Origin: Pseudomonadota bacterium
GTDB taxonomy: Bacteria > Tectomicrobia > Entotheonellia > Entotheonellales > Entotheonellaceae
NCBI GenBank assembly: GCA_005777235.1
Contig: SXND01000095.1
Span: forward strand, 1 to 38,432
Direction: 5' to 3'
DNA: 38,432 nucleotides
Position 1 is the first letter of the stretch. Each line of letters opens with the position of its first letter. Positions 1 to 7,394 of this stretch are shown piece by piece. A program made the translations under genes and the position numbers. The notes under the pieces were generated by a model. It had not been told where the DNA came from and searched no databases. It worked only from the letters and a program-made list of their open reading frames with translations.

Positions 1-1
1 C

Positions 2-2323
2 ACCACGACCACGGGGACCGCCCAAACCAATAGCAGTGGCGTGGCAACCCTGAGTCTCATTGCGCCCACCAGTGTAGGGACGGCGACGGTGACGGCCTCG
101 GCCAGTGGCTTCAGCGGCAGCACCGCAGTGACGTTTGTGGCTGGTGCGGTGGCGGTAGTGCAACTGACGGCAAACTTGCGCACCGTGACGGTGAACGGCA
201 TCGCCTCTCTCGCTGCGCTCGTGACGGATGCCCATGCCAATCCCGTTGCTAGTCAAACTATTGTATTTTCTATAGAACCATCCTCGACCAGTCATGGGAG
301 TCTTGACCCGCAGACTGCTGTCACCGATACGAATGGCCGGGTTCCCCTCGTCACGTATACTGCGAGTGCCACGCCAGGTATCGATACCGTGCAGGCGCGC
401 GCGGTCAATGGCACCACCGGGACGCTGGCCCTTACCATCACGCCGATCGCCGGCGCGGCTCGCATCGATCTCTTAGTAAGTAGTCCTCAGCTCGATTCCG
501 ATGGTCTGGAGAACGTCACGCTCACCGCCCTACTGCGTGATACGGCCAATAACGTCCTGAGCGGAGTCCCCGTGAGCTTCGCGGCAGATTCCGGCAGTGT
601 GCAAGTGCTCAATGGCACAACGGGGATCACCGGTACCGCCACGGCTCTGCTCTCGACTGGCGGTGACCGCAGCAACCGGCCGATTCTGCTGACCGCCACC
701 GCAGGCACTATAACGACGCAAAACACCGTGCAGGTGACCGGTACGACATTGACCTTAAGTGGTGCCAATGCTGCGGTGTTAGGTGCGATGGTGCGCTTGT
801 CAATCCTCCTGCGCGATTCAGGGGGGACGGGCATTGCCCAACAACTCATCACGATTCGCTCCTCGCTCGGTAATCCCATAAGTCCTCTTCCTATTATAAC
901 TGATGCCGTTGGTAGTGCAGAGGTTGATGTGACGGCGAATGTCCCAGGGATCGATACGATACAAGTCTCGGCCTTAGGAGCCGTGGCCGCGGCCTCCCTG
1001 TCGATCAGTGCGGACAACTTTGTGCTGACAGCCCCAACCCCTGCCGCTGAAATACGTTTGCAGGAGTTCAAACCCGTCACACTGAATTGGAAGCTGGGAA
1101 CAGTGCCTCAGGTGGGGAAAACGATTAATTTTTTCGCGAGTCGCGGAGGCTTTGTGGCGACCGTGCCACCGCAACCGTCCTGTCCCCCGCCACCGCAACC
1201 GTCCTGTCCCCCGCAACCGCCGCCGTCCTGTTCCCCGCTGCCGCCCCCCACCATCAGTGCAATGACAAACTGCTATGGGGATGCCACTGTCTGTATCTGC
1301 TCGGACAACGCAGGCCCCTCGGTCATCAGTGCCGCGGCGAGTGTCTCCCCGGGGCCATCAAGCCAGGTCGAGATAGAGTTTGTCGCCACGACTGTGGCCT
1401 CTGTGCTGGTACAAGCATCCCCGACTACCCTGGGTGTCAACCTGCCGGGTAGTAATGCCCAGCAAAGCATCATCACGGCTGTGCTGCGGGATCCCCGGGG
1501 CAATCTGGTCAAGAACCAGACCGTCAGCTTCTCGCTCAACGACATTAGCGGTGGCAGTATTGCCCCTGCGGCCGCTGTCACTGACAGCTTTGGGCAGGCC
1601 AGTAGCGTGTATACAGCTGGAGCCGCATCGAGTGCACAAGATGGCGTGATCGTTACTGCGGCCGCTGGCAGCATCACAGACATTGTGACCTTGACAGTCG
1701 CACAACAACAACTGTTCGTGGTCCTTGGCACTGGGAATCTTATCATCCCTCTGAGTAGTACGCAGTATGCCCTGCCGTATTCGGTCCTCGTGACCGATGC
1801 CAACGGCAACGCGGTAGACCAGGCCACTGTATTACTCGATGTGTTACCAACGCGCTATCAAAAAGGCTGTTATGGCAACGTTTTTGCTCCCGGAGGTGCT
1901 TGTATAGGATGGGGCAAGCTGGTGAGCGTTACGACTCCATACTGCAAGAATGAGGATGACAACTTGAATGGGATCTTAGATCCAGGTGAAGATTTTAATA
2001 GTAATACCACGCTGGAGCCTGGAAATGTCGCGGCTGTTCCGGTGTCTGTGATCACAGATGCGAGCGGTTTTGCACTGTTTAACCTGGTGTACGCCAGAGA
2101 ATTCACCTGGGTTGAGGTGGCTCTGGAAGCCAGAACGGTCGTGGCGGGGAGTGAAGGAGCATCACAGGTCATCTTCTTCCTGCCCGGTCTGGTAAGTGAC
2201 TTTGATGATTGTCTCGTTGCACCTCCTGGCCAGACGAGTCCTTATGGTAGAGCGACAACATGCGATTGTGACGAACTACATAGTGCATCTTGTCTCATAT
2301 TTAGTCTTTGTTCGGAGCCGTAA
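2..2323 (+). CDS. Ig-like (Big_1/invasin-type) repeat surface protein, 5' end missing
   Basis: The frame is open to the left edge, so the apparent GTG at 41 is internal and the N-terminus, with any signal peptide, lies outside the window. The visible 773 residues form about six tandem Ig-like beta-sandwich repeats of roughly 90-105 residues. Each carries the Big_1-style pattern of a D-x-x-G/A-N-x-V turn followed by a T-D-x-x-G strand (DAHANPV, TDTNGR; DPRGNLV, TDSFGQ; DANGNAV, TDASGF). A Pro/Cys-rich insert interrupts one repeat. A D-x-N-x-N-G-x-x-D-P-G-E-D stretch near residue 660 looks like a calcium-binding loop. The C-terminus is Cys-rich (CDCDELHSASC) with no LPXTG or obvious autotransporter barrel. 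Likely a secreted or surface structural or adhesive protein. The family is clear, the ligand unknown. Confidence 0.8.
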   Translation, partial: TTTTGTAQTNSSGVATLSLIAPTSVGTATVTASASGFSGSTAVTFVAGAVAVVQLTANLRTVTVNGIASLAALVTDAHANPVASQTIVFSIEPSSTSHGSLDPQTAVTDTNGRVPLVTYTASATPGIDTVQARAVNGTTGTLALTITPIAGAARIDLLVSSPQLDSDGLENVTLTALLRDTANNVLSGVPVSFAADSGSVQVLNGTTGITGTATALLSTGGDRSNRPILLTATAGTITTQNTVQVTGTTLTLSGANAAVLGAMVRLSILLRDSGGTGIAQQLITIRSSLGNPISPLPIITDAVGSAEVDVTANVPGIDTIQVSALGAVAAASLSISADNFVLTAPTPAAEIRLQEFKPVTLNWKLGTVPQVGKTINFFASRGGFVATVPPQPSCPPPPQPSCPPQPPPSCSPLPPPTISAMTNCYGDATVCICSDNAGPSVISAAASVSPGPSSQVEIEFVATTVASVLVQASPTTLGVNLPGSNAQQSIITAVLRDPRGNLVKNQTVSFSLNDISGGSIAPAAAVTDSFGQASSVYTAGAASSAQDGVIVTAAAGSITDIVTLTVAQQQLFVVLGTGNLIIPLSSTQYALPYSVLVTDANGNAVDQATVLLDVLPTRYQKGCYGNVFAPGGACIGWGKLVSVTTPYCKNEDDNLNGILDPGEDFNSNTTLEPGNVAAVPVSVITDASGFALFNLVYAREFTWVEVALEARTVVAGSEGASQVIFFLPGLVSDFDDCLVAPPGQTSPYGRATTCDCDELHSASCLIFSLCSEP
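1166..1237 (+). repeat. 24-bp tandem repeat (3 units) inside the Ig-like protein gene
   Basis: Two exact 24-bp units (1166-1189 and 1190-1213) are followed by a degenerate third (1214-1237). They encode the octapeptide PPQPSCPP twice, then QPPPSCSP. The repeat is in frame, so copy-number change would lengthen or shorten a Cys/Pro linker without breaking the gene. Confidence 0.85.
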
Positions 2324-2369
2324 CGCTGCCAACGGCGCAGACAACTCTGCCAGGCACAGAGAGGGCGAG

Positions 2370-2840
2370 ATGCCCAGCACATCCCGTTGTCAACTGACCG
2401 TCCGCCATTACGAATGCGATCCGCTTGGGCACGTCAATCATGCCATATATGTGCATTACTTCGAGGTCGGGCGTCTCACCGCGATGGCCGAGGCTGGCTT
2501 GCCGTTTAGCGTGATTCTCCAGCAGGGGTATACGGTGATTGCGGTTGATCTCTACGTGCAGTATAAAGCCCCGGCTTTTAGCGAGGATGTACTGGACATC
2601 GAGAGCTGTGTGGCGGATTTCCACGGCGCCATGATGACCTGGCGCCAAGTGATTCGTCGCCAAGCCGATGGTGTCGTCCTGGCTCTGGCAGAAGTGCAGG
2701 GCGCCTTTACCCGCGCTGACGGGCGCCCCACACGTATCCCTGCGGCGATGCGGACCTTGCTGGAAGCCGTGTATGTCCCAGATGCTATGCCTATGCGGTC
2801 ACGGCGGCGGTCCGTCAGGGACGTGCGCCATGAGCCCTAA
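2370..2840 (+). CDS. 4-hydroxybenzoyl-CoA thioesterase (YbgC/4HBT hotdog) family acyl-CoA thioesterase
   Basis: A 156-residue single hotdog-fold protein, the usual size for YbgC/4HBT enzymes, which hydrolyse acyl-CoA thioesters in the cytoplasm. The N-terminal signature is RHYECDPLGHVNHAIYVHYF at residues 12-31. Asp17 sits at the position of the catalytic Asp in the family pattern Y-x-x-D-x-x-G-H-V-N-x-x-x-Y. The ATG at 2370 was chosen over a longer frame from 2196 because it follows a GAGAGGG ribosome site and starts just before the conserved strand; the longer version overlaps the preceding gene by over 120 bases. It begins 46 bases after the surface protein gene. Substrate not predictable; no Tol-Pal genes are adjacent, so a YbgC role is not implied. 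Confidence 0.85.
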   Translation: MPSTSRCQLTVRHYECDPLGHVNHAIYVHYFEVGRLTAMAEAGLPFSVILQQGYTVIAVDLYVQYKAPAFSEDVLDIESCVADFHGAMMTWRQVIRRQADGVVLALAEVQGAFTRADGRPTRIPAAMRTLLEAVYVPDAMPMRSRRRSVRDVRHEP

Positions 2841-2859
2841 GCCCGGTGTCGTCTCGTCA

Positions 2860-3399
2860 TCAGACGTCGCGCTGATATAACCCATGCCTGGCAATGTAGT
2901 GCGCCACAGACTCAGGCAGGTGCATGCCGAGCGCGGAGGGTGGTGTGCCTGCCTGTAAGCGCTGGCGAATTTCTGTGCTACGCGTCGCGCGCGTCATAGG
3001 CAGAGACACACGGCCAAAGTCGCGGTCAATTTCTGGTGCACGATACCAGCGTTCCCACTCCGTCGCGATGTCGGGTCCTACCAGCACACAGGGTGCACTC
3101 CCTAGCTTTTCACGCAGGTGACACAGCACATCGTAGGTATAGACTGGCGCACCATCGGCGCGTGCCACCGACTGCTCAATGGTACACACCTGCGCCTGGG
3201 CCTCAAGCTGGCACGCCTGGAGTGCCAGCTCGCACATCCGGACGCGATGTACAAACGGCGCGGATTGCTTGCCAAAAGCATGGCGAAAGGCCGGCACCAT
3301 CAACACGGTATAGCCCAGTGCAATGGCGCGCTCGACCAGCGACATGTGCCCCAAGTGCACCGGATCAAAACTTCCGCCATAAAGGCTATAGCGACGCAT
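2860..3399 (-). CDS. nadD: Nicotinate/nicotinamide-nucleotide adenylyltransferase (NadD-type)
   Basis: A 179-residue nucleotidyltransferase of the NadD/CoaD superfamily, which transfers AMP from ATP to NaMN (or NMN) in NAD synthesis. The N-terminus has the canonical GGSFDPVHLGH motif (residues 8-18, with both His of HxGH), then VLVGPDIATEWERWYR in the middle and STEIRQRL plus YIARHGLY near the C-terminus, matching the ISxTxIR and final helix of NadD. The start at 3399 was chosen because MRRYSLYGGSFD begins the fold; a longer frame from 3516 adds a non-homologous stretch. It diverges from the pheA-tyrA gene across a shared 190-base region. A second, more divergent NadD-like gene lies at 28863-29543, so which one serves the main NAD pathway is uncertain. 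Confidence 0.8.
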   Translation of the reverse strand: MRRYSLYGGSFDPVHLGHMSLVERAIALGYTVLMVPAFRHAFGKQSAPFVHRVRMCELALQACQLEAQAQVCTIEQSVARADGAPVYTYDVLCHLREKLGSAPCVLVGPDIATEWERWYRAPEIDRDFGRVSLPMTRATRSTEIRQRLQAGTPPSALGMHLPESVAHYIARHGLYQRDV

Positions 3400-3477
3400 G
3401 CACAGCTCCCGAACGCAGTAGAGAGGGCACGGTGCCAGCGGAGTACCCTTTAGACGTGCCGCTGGTGGGCTTTGACG

Positions 3478-3506
3478 TTTGCAGCTCATGCAAATCATGA
3501 TATAAT
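3478..3506 (+). promoter_or_regulatory. Candidate sigma70 promoter of the pheA-tyrA fusion gene
   Basis: A perfect TATAAT lies at 3501-3506 and a TTTGCA box (4 of 6) at 3478-3483, separated by 17 bases. It would give a leader of about 80 bases before the GTG at 3592. This is an assignment by eye only. Confidence 0.45.
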
Positions 3507-3516
3507 AACCGTGCAC

Positions 3517-3549
3517 GGCATCCTAGAGCGATGGGGGTCTGAGGATGCC
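3517..3549 (+). promoter_or_regulatory. Leader hairpin upstream of pheA-tyrA
   Basis: A perfect 8-bp inverted repeat (GGCATCCT at 3517-3524, AGGATGCC at 3542-3549) lies between the candidate promoter and the start codon. Its loop contains GGGGG (3533-3537), which could instead pair with CCCCC at 3572-3576 close to the ribosome site. Two alternative pairings hint at leader control, but no T-run or leader peptide rich in Phe or Tyr is visible. Confidence 0.35.
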
Positions 3550-3591
3550 CTCCAAGGCTGGATCTTCTATTCCCCCGTATAAGGATGGCGT

Positions 3592-5271
3592 GTGAAGCTC
3601 GGATATTTAGGGCCTGCGGGCACCTACACCGAAGAGGCTGCCAGAGCGGCCATGCCGGAGGCGCAGTACCTTCCCTATACGTCCATTGACGCAGTCTTCG
3701 ACGCCGTGGCCCAGCACGAGGTCGCACGCGGGCTGGTACCGATCGAAAATGTTATCCAGGGTCCGGTGACGGAGACGCTGGATAATCTCTATCGCTACGC
3801 TGATCGTCTGAAGCTCGTCAATATGCTCGCGCTGCCTATCCAGCACGCTCTCGGGGTGCTCACGCCTGGGACGCCGATTCGCCGTGTGCTCTCTAAAGAC
3901 CAGGCCCTCAAGCAATGTTCGCTCTATCTACACGAGCATTATCCTCAGGCCCAGCAGGTGGAGATGGCCAGTACGAGTAGCGCCATGGAAACGATTATCG
4001 CCACCCAGCAGCACGATGCGGCGGCCATTGGCAGTCCAGCGGCCCTCGCCCACTACGGCTTGCACGTGGTGGCGCGCGATATTGGCAACGTGCAGCGCAA
4101 CACAACACGCTTTGCTGTGCTCGGCGTGGCGACCGAGGCCTACCATGCGCCGACGGGCAAGGATGCCACCGCCCTGGTGATCTATCCCCATCGTGACCGC
4201 ATCGGCCTGCTGGAAGATATGCTCGGCGTGCTCAGTAAAACCTATGGCTTGAATCTCTCGTCGATTCATTCCCGTCCCGATACGCACGGGGCGTTTCGCT
4301 TCTATATTGAGGTGGAAGGACACCTGGAAGACCCGACCGTCGCTTCCTGTATGGCGGCGCTCACCAAACAGCTCGGCGATGAAGACGTCGAAGTGCAAAT
4401 TTTTGGCACTTATCCACGTTGTGCTTTTAACGAGCCGCGTCTACAGACGATCGGCATTATCGGTGGCACCGGCAAGATGGGCCTGTGGTTCGAGCGCTTT
4501 TTTCGTATGGCGGGCTACACGGTGTTGTTAAGTGGTCGGCGCACCCCACTGACCTATGCCCAGTGTGTGGCGCAGTCCGACGTGGTGATTATCAACGTGC
4601 CGATCAGCAACACCGTCGCCGTCATTCACGAGGTGGGCCCGTATTGTCGTCCCGGCCAACTCATTGCCGATAATACCTCCATTAAGACGCAGCCGGTGGC
4701 GGCGATGCTGGCTGCCGTCGCCGCCGGCGTCGAGGTCTTAGGGATGCACACCGTATTCGGTCCCGCGGTAGAGAGCGTCCGTCAGCAAAACGTGGTGTTC
4801 ACCCGTACGCCGATGTCTGGTGCACTAGCGGAGGAATTTGCCAGCATCTTCTATAAATATGGTGCGCGGATCACCTATACAACGCCCGAGCATCACGACA
4901 CACAGATGGCGTGGCACCAGAATCTCGAACATTTTACCAAAGTGGTCCTGGCGCAGGTGTTGCGGAGCCGCTTCAGTGATCCGAGGGCATTGGACTCGTA
5001 CAGTTCTCCGAACTCGCGGAGGTCTCTGATAACCATGGGGCGCATCCTCAGTGCGGACCCCGAGCTCTATAGTGAAATTCAGTCCTACAATCTGCAGGCG
5101 CCAGTGCTCATCCAGGCGTATTGCGAAGCGGCTCAGACACTTGGGCAAGCACTCATGCGCGGTGATGTCCAGGCCTTCAAAGACAGCATGACGGCCAGCG
5201 CTGCCGACCTGGGGCCATCCTACCTCAAGGATATGCTCGAAAAATCCCAACTGTTGGAACGCCTTCCGTGA
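3592..5271 (+). CDS. Bifunctional prephenate dehydratase-ACT / prephenate dehydrogenase (PheA-TyrA fusion)
   Basis: A 559-residue fusion joining both prephenate branches. Residues 2-180 are a prephenate dehydratase domain (YLGPAGTYTEEAA at the start, the TTRF catalytic motif at 171-174) making phenylpyruvate. Residues about 192-272 are an ACT regulatory domain with the SRP of the Phe-binding ESRP motif at 227-229. Residues about 285-555 are a TyrA domain like that of E. coli TyrA: Rossmann motif GIIGGTGKMG (288-297), VPIS, GMHTVFGP with His386 at the catalytic His position, and EHHDTQMAWHQ. It would convert prephenate to phenylpyruvate and 4-hydroxyphenylpyruvate. No chorismate mutase domain is present. 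The start is GTG (AAGGATG precedes it). The order PheA-ACT-TyrA is unusual; Archaeoglobus has a TyrA-AroQ-PheA order. Confidence 0.9.
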   Translation: MKLGYLGPAGTYTEEAARAAMPEAQYLPYTSIDAVFDAVAQHEVARGLVPIENVIQGPVTETLDNLYRYADRLKLVNMLALPIQHALGVLTPGTPIRRVLSKDQALKQCSLYLHEHYPQAQQVEMASTSSAMETIIATQQHDAAAIGSPAALAHYGLHVVARDIGNVQRNTTRFAVLGVATEAYHAPTGKDATALVIYPHRDRIGLLEDMLGVLSKTYGLNLSSIHSRPDTHGAFRFYIEVEGHLEDPTVASCMAALTKQLGDEDVEVQIFGTYPRCAFNEPRLQTIGIIGGTGKMGLWFERFFRMAGYTVLLSGRRTPLTYAQCVAQSDVVIINVPISNTVAVIHEVGPYCRPGQLIADNTSIKTQPVAAMLAAVAAGVEVLGMHTVFGPAVESVRQQNVVFTRTPMSGALAEEFASIFYKYGARITYTTPEHHDTQMAWHQNLEHFTKVVLAQVLRSRFSDPRALDSYSSPNSRRSLITMGRILSADPELYSEIQSYNLQAPVLIQAYCEAAQTLGQALMRGDVQAFKDSMTASAADLGPSYLKDMLEKSQLLERLP

Positions 5272-5332
5272 TCCAGAGTCAGGCATGGGGGAGCGTAGGG
5301 CCGAGCACGTGACCCGCCTGACGTATGGTGAG

Positions 5333-5357
5333 CCGCGCGTGCGTCAACCACGTGCGG
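5333..5357 (+). terminator. Possible hairpin terminator after pheA-tyrA
   Basis: CCGCGCGTG (5333-5341) pairs with CACGTGCGG (5349-5357) through nine pairs, one of them G-T, around a 7-base loop, about 60 bases after the stop codon. No T-run follows, so a Rho-independent role is unproven. Confidence 0.3.
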
Positions 5358-5392
5358 CCATAGCAGGGTATCCCACATAAGAGGGGACAAGA

Positions 5393-5770
5393 GTGCGAGT
5401 AAGACAGCCGTGGAATCGACAGCTGAGAGGGGTGGGGAGCTTGCTAACTCTCCTGCTCTGCGTCACTGCCCTGAGCGCGACAGCTGAGCCCAAAAAATTC
5501 ACGTTGATGAATGTGCTGCTCGAAGGCACGAAGATCTGGTTACCATCCAGTGTGGTGGTCTATGCAGGGGAAGAAGTCGAGCTCACGTTGCTCAATAAGC
5601 TCGATGAACCACATGGTTTTCAGATTGAGGCGTTTGGCATTGAAGAGGTCGTGCAGCCCAAGGCCCAGGCCACGGTGAAGTTCACTGCCGCCAAGGCTGG
5701 GGCGTACAGCTATCTCTGCCAGATGCATCCGCCACATCTTGGCGGTACTGTTATAGTATTAAACAAATAG
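5393..5770 (+). CDS. Periplasmic cupredoxin-domain protein
   Basis: A 125-residue exported protein: a signal peptide with a hydrophobic core at residues 15-31, then a single cupredoxin fold of about 92 residues. Candidate type 1 copper ligands are His74 (EPHGF), Cys109 and His112 in YLCQMHPPHLGG, with Met111 and His115 nearby; the C-x-x-H spacing and the final GGTVIV strand fit the family. Likely an electron-transfer or copper-binding protein acting outside the inner membrane. The GTG start is supported by an AGGGGA ribosome site. It lies 8 bases before the HisN-like gene, so the two are probably co-transcribed although no functional link is obvious. The exact ligand set, and whether the site is type 1 or a copper-chaperone site, cannot be settled from sequence. 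Confidence 0.8.
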   Translation: MRVRQPWNRQLRGVGSLLTLLLCVTALSATAEPKKFTLMNVLLEGTKIWLPSSVVVYAGEEVELTLLNKLDEPHGFQIEAFGIEEVVQPKAQATVKFTAAKAGAYSYLCQMHPPHLGGTVIVLNK

Positions 5771-5778
5771 GTCACTCT

Positions 5779-6558
5779 ATGACACTGCAACCACAGCTCG
5801 ATGCCGCGCTGGCTGCTGCGCAAGCCGCCAAGGAGGTTATCCTCCCGTATTTTCGGACAGCCCTGCAGATCGACACCAAAGACGATCAGAGTCCGGTCAC
5901 CGCCGCAGATCGGGCCGGTGAACGGGTCATTGTGGACACACTCCGGCAGTATTTCCCCGACTATGGGGTGCTAGGGGAAGAATTTGGCGCGCACGCCGGA
6001 CGTGAGGGGGAGGATGCACGGTGGATTATCGATCCGATTGACGGGACGCAGAATTTTATTCGTGGCATTCCCTTCTTCGGTACCCTCATCGCGTTGGAAC
6101 AAGCGGGGAAGATTACGGTGGGGGTGGTGTCTGCGCCGGCCCAGGGTGATCTGCTGTACGCGGCGAAGGGCCTCGGGGCCTTCGCCGATGGCGAGCGCCT
6201 CGCGGTCTCTAGCATCAGCGATCTCGCCCAGGCCACGCTCCTCCACGGCAGTCTTGATCTCATGCTGCGCGATGGTTACTGGGATGGCCTGACACGTCTG
6301 GCGCAAGCCACACGACGGCAACGCGGTTTTGGGGATTATTTTGCCTATACGTTTGTGTGTCGCGGCCAGGCCGAAGTAATGTTAGAAACGAATATCAAGC
6401 CGTGGGATGTCGCGCCGCTGAAAATTCTTGTCGAAGAAGCGGGGGGGCGTTTTAGCGACTTTACCGGTGCCTCGTCGATCTACAGTGGGCATGCGATGAT
6501 TTCCAATGGGCATGTGCACGACATGGTGCTCTCGCTGCTGGGAGTGCATCCCTCCTAG
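5779..6558 (+). CDS. hisN: Histidinol-phosphatase, inositol-monophosphatase family (HisN-type)
   Basis: A 259-residue Mg-dependent phosphatase of the IMPase superfamily. All metal-site motifs are present: VTAADR (40-45), GEE (66-68), WIIDPIDGTQNF (82-93) with Asp85 and Asp88, and WDVAPLKILVEEAGG with Asp210. The NFIRGIPFFGTLIAL stretch after the DPIDGT motif resembles HisN histidinol-phosphatases more than inositol phosphatases or CysQ. It would remove phosphate from histidinol phosphate in histidine synthesis. The next enzyme-class partner, HisC, is encoded about 2 kb away on the other strand with an insertion element between, which supports but does not prove the assignment. An inositol or other sugar phosphate substrate remains possible. 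Confidence 0.75.
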   Translation: MTLQPQLDAALAAAQAAKEVILPYFRTALQIDTKDDQSPVTAADRAGERVIVDTLRQYFPDYGVLGEEFGAHAGREGEDARWIIDPIDGTQNFIRGIPFFGTLIALEQAGKITVGVVSAPAQGDLLYAAKGLGAFADGERLAVSSISDLAQATLLHGSLDLMLRDGYWDGLTRLAQATRRQRGFGDYFAYTFVCRGQAEVMLETNIKPWDVAPLKILVEEAGGRFSDFTGASSIYSGHAMISNGHVHDMVLSLLGVHPS

Positions 6559-6594
6559 AGGTGCATTGCAGCCGTCCTACGCCAGTCTCTGGTG

Positions 6595-6653
6595 CCTGGG
6601 AGCGCGGGCGTCCCGCCCGCTCCGGAAGCAGGCGAGACGCCTGCGCTCCCAGG
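6595..6653. repeat. Cloverleaf-type inverted repeat (REP/BIME-like), full copy
   Basis: A perfect 11-bp outer stem (CCTGGGAGCGC 6595-6605 with GCGCTCCCAGG 6643-6653) encloses two hairpins: GCGGGC/GCCCGC (6604-6620, overlapping the end of the outer arm) and GCAGGCG/CGCCTGC (6628-6644). It sits between the convergent hisN and methyltransferase genes, where it could also end transcription. The left half recurs at 33629-33655 with one mismatch and the right arm recurs exactly at 22948-22958. Confidence 0.8.
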
Positions 6654-6678
6654 GACAGGCAAGGGATACCTGTGCGGA

Positions 6679-7287
6679 CTACGCCGCCTCTTTCGTGAGT
6701 AGCACAAAGGTCTGCGCGTGGCACAGGCGGCACAGCGCCCGTTGCTGGAGCACTCGCAGACCGCTGTGTCGGAGGAGGTCGTGCCACTGCTCTGCAGTCA
6801 TCATGGCTAAACGGCCTCGGACTCCGCGCCAATGGCGTGCCAGGTTATGGAGGGGCGACGAGAGATACACACTCACCAGGACAGCACGACGCGACACACG
6901 CGCCAGTTCACGGAGTATCTGCAGGCGTTCGGCGTCGCTAAAACGGTGATGCAACAGGCGCACACAGAAAACGCAATCAAACGTTTCATCCGCAAACGGT
7001 AAACGAAAAATGTCCGTATGCAGCCAGCGTCCACGGCCTGTCGGCACTTGCTGTGTCCTCGCAAGGCGGACCATATCCCCACTGCCATCGGCCCCGGTAG
7101 CCGTGATGCCGAGACGGGCGAAAAGCGCCGTGAACCGTCCAAACCCGCAGGGAATATCCAGCAGAGAGCCCGGGGTCAGCTGGCACGAGGTCAGTAGTGC
7201 CTCGACAAGACGCTGTTCGCGCCAGTTGACCACCGCTTGGTCCAACGAACGGTAGCGTTGACGCTGGTAGTCTTGGACGTTCATCAT
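6679..7287 (-). CDS. Class I SAM-dependent methyltransferase
   Basis: A 202-residue protein with a Rossmann methyltransferase core. Motif I is LLDIPCGFGRFTALF (about 43-57), the acidic ribose-binding position follows at GADGSGDM, and the post-motif region is IFRLPFADETFDCVFCVRLLHH. This resembles the UbiE/Methyltransf_11 group, which methylates small molecules or lipids. The start is one of two consecutive ATGs at 7287/7284, behind AGAGGT. Its 5' end abuts the left end of the TnpB element, so its upstream control region has probably been replaced by insertion. Substrate unknown. Confidence 0.75.
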   Translation of the reverse strand: MMNVQDYQRQRYRSLDQAVVNWREQRLVEALLTSCQLTPGSLLDIPCGFGRFTALFARLGITATGADGSGDMVRLARTQQVPTGRGRWLHTDIFRLPFADETFDCVFCVRLLHHRFSDAERLQILRELARVSRRAVLVSVYLSSPLHNLARHWRGVRGRLAMMTAEQWHDLLRHSGLRVLQQRALCRLCHAQTFVLLTKEAA

Positions 7288-7301
7288 GGTACCTCTGGAA
7301 A

Positions 7302-7321
7302 CTCCGTCCTTCAGGGCGGAG
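7302..7321 (+). repeat. Left-end hairpin of the TnpB element
   Basis: CTCCGTCC pairs with GGGCGGAG around TTCA. It is identical to the right-end copy and in the same orientation. Confidence 0.8.
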
Positions 7322-7394
7322 AGGAAAGAGGTTTGCCCATACCCCTGGGCAACGATTCCTCGTGTATGAGAGAAAGATATACTATGCTTTCATT

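Noticed and set aside
487-1827. Two minus-strand frames of 197 and 184 codons
   Set aside because: Both are antisense to the Ig-like repeat gene and show only low-complexity Ala/Val/Ser composition.
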